Below, one piece after another: positions 62,858-64,000 of a stretch of DNA of 64,000 nucleotides; the first letter of the stretch is position 1; each line of letters opens with the position of its first letter. The DNA is taken from contig NC_133123.1 in NCBI RefSeq assembly GCF_033568475.1, positions 136,050,242 to 136,114,241 of the forward strand, written 5' to 3'. The notes beneath the pieces are model-generated. The model was given only the letters and a program-made list of their open reading frames with translations. It was not told where the DNA came from and did not search any database. Source of the stretch: Henckelia pumila. Taxonomy: Eukaryota > Streptophyta > Magnoliopsida > Lamiales > Gesneriaceae. The translations under genes were made by a program, and so were the position numbers.

Positions 62858-63928
62858 CTACTTTCCGTAAGCCCAAAAGTCCATTTCACTTCTCGGAGTT
62901 AGTTGATTGTTTTGGTCAATGCTGCTGGTGGCAGGATCAATTGTCCCCTGGAAGACATGTCCTTTGGGGGAGACCTCATTGTGATTGTGATGATGTGAAT
63001 TGAAAGTAGCAATCACGAGGGGATCCCATTCGTTTAAATTAATGTTATAATCTGATTTGCTGGCAGCTGCAGCTTGACGAGCCGACTGAGCGCACCTCTC
63101 AATCAAAGATGGGTGCATAGAATGAACCTGGTAACCGATGGAGTCTGCTGCTGATGCATGGATTATGTTCTCGCAGTCGTGATCTTTGTAATGGTTACTA
63201 GTACTGCTCATCATTAATTGCTTCTTGTGGTTATTGGAGATGGAGTTCGAAAATTCTAGTTGTGGATATAATTGGTTTAGTGGGGAAGTGGCGGAAACTG
63301 GAATAGCTAGAGCATAATTTGGGTCGCTGCAAAGTTCAACCTCTTCCTGCTGCTGCTGCACGTTATACTGATTCATATTTATCATCATAAGATCACTATT
63401 CGTGAAGAGGGATCGAGATTGCAGGTTGCAGCTGGTAAATGATGTGATGGCAGTACTCATGTTGAGCGGAGCTTCACTGGTATTGCCTGTACTATCCCCG
63501 TCTTTTAACAGGTTCTTCTTCTTGAATACCCGACAAACGACCCATCCATCTTCCTGAAAATGTTCTATATCTTCATTTAGTTAAAAAAGAAAATTACTAT
63601 TTTCCAGGTTCATACAGCATGTGACTTACATTAGTGGACGTGGATTGAGGGTCTTGATGATCATGATGATGAGGATTATCTTCGAGCCGATACTCATGCA
63701 TAATCCAGTCGGTTTTTTGCCCATGCGGAGCTCTACCACGGTAGAACACCAAGGTTTTTCTCATCCCAATCTTACTCAAGTTGTTTCTTATACATTTGTC
63801 TCTGCCGGTGGCTTTCCAGAATCCAGCACTCGTCGCTCTGTTCGTCCGAGAACCGGTTGGATATTTCCTATCCTTGTGACTGAAAAAGTACCAGTCGTTC
63901 TGTGGAGTTGATCCTATCTTACACCTCT
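62858..63928 (-). CDS. NAC-domain transcription factor, exons 2-3 (5' part outside window)
   Basis: Plant-specific DNA-binding factor. Exon 2 (63630-63928) encodes NAC subdomains [45 protein letters not shown] and [18 protein letters not shown] followed by IMHEYRL. Exon 3 (62858-63553) begins [14 protein letters not shown] (subdomain E), then a variable tail with a QQQQEE run, an Ala-rich helix and the end [10 protein letters not shown]. Exon 1 with subdomains A-B lies right of 64000. The [18 protein letters not shown] form fits the VND/NST/SOMBRERO class of NACs, which act in secondary walls or root cap; which member is not decided. Intron 2 is only 76 bp. Confidence 0.9.
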
Positions 63929-64000
63929 CTGCACATTCATATTAATTTGTCCAAGCAAAAAAAGAAAGTACTGAGTAGTACTGATCATTTCATGCATATA

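Overview
The window is nuclear DNA of a flowering plant, a eudicot. The evidence is many GT-AG introns in AT-rich DNA, a plastid-targeted acyl-ACP desaturase, an FT-type PEBP gene, a Dicer-like 2 gene, a plastid release factor, a NAC factor, and several plant transposon families. Protein resemblances recalled from memory (for example the desaturase to sesame) suggest an asterid, perhaps Lamiales, but that is a weak inference.

Layout: the 3' half of a LETM1-type mitochondrial carrier gene (+, 164-3245); a decayed LRR receptor-kinase ectodomain remnant (-, about 4150-5235); an AT-rich Helitron-like block with diverged internal repeats and an embedded SINE-like piece (5533-10961); a one-exon four-TM protein (+, 12541-13085) convergent with a three-exon acyl-ACP desaturase (-, 13404-15863); a young Ty1/copia element (16983-23317); a partly duplicated FT-like locus (23364-29283) capped by a 651-bp hAT MITE; a 3-kb stretch of MITEs and a Helitron terminus; a two-exon BAHD acyltransferase (-, 32684-34129); a TMEM62-like metallophosphoesterase (-, 34726-39647) head-to-head with a 22-exon DCL2 gene (+, 40641-56843). 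DCL2 carries a second young, whole-looking copia element in intron 17. A Mutator-like element follows 140 bp after the DCL2 stop, then a plastid RF2 gene (+, 58872-62588) and the 3' two exons of a NAC factor (-, 62858-63928).

The most notable structure is the FT-like locus. One complete gene (fused exon 1/2, exon 3, exon 4; 175 aa) is followed upstream by two further tandem copies of a roughly 1.85-kb cassette holding promoter, exon 1/2 and exon 3. Only the first cassette is next to an exon 4, so the locus is a row of alternative promoter/5'-exon cassettes facing a single terminal exon. All junctions share ATCAG, and both internal junctions keep 36 bp of the hAT MITE's left end. The order of events is therefore readable: MITE insertion first, then tandem duplication through 5-bp microhomology. 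The middle cassette has lost its ATG and would make a stop across a splice junction. The outer cassette is open. The exon-4-linked cassette has the weakest-looking exon 1/2 donor. The copia element sits 46 bp past the stop codon of this locus, in the same orientation.

Multiexon models were built by hand from splice motifs, phase and family knowledge. All close in frame, but none is confirmed by transcripts.
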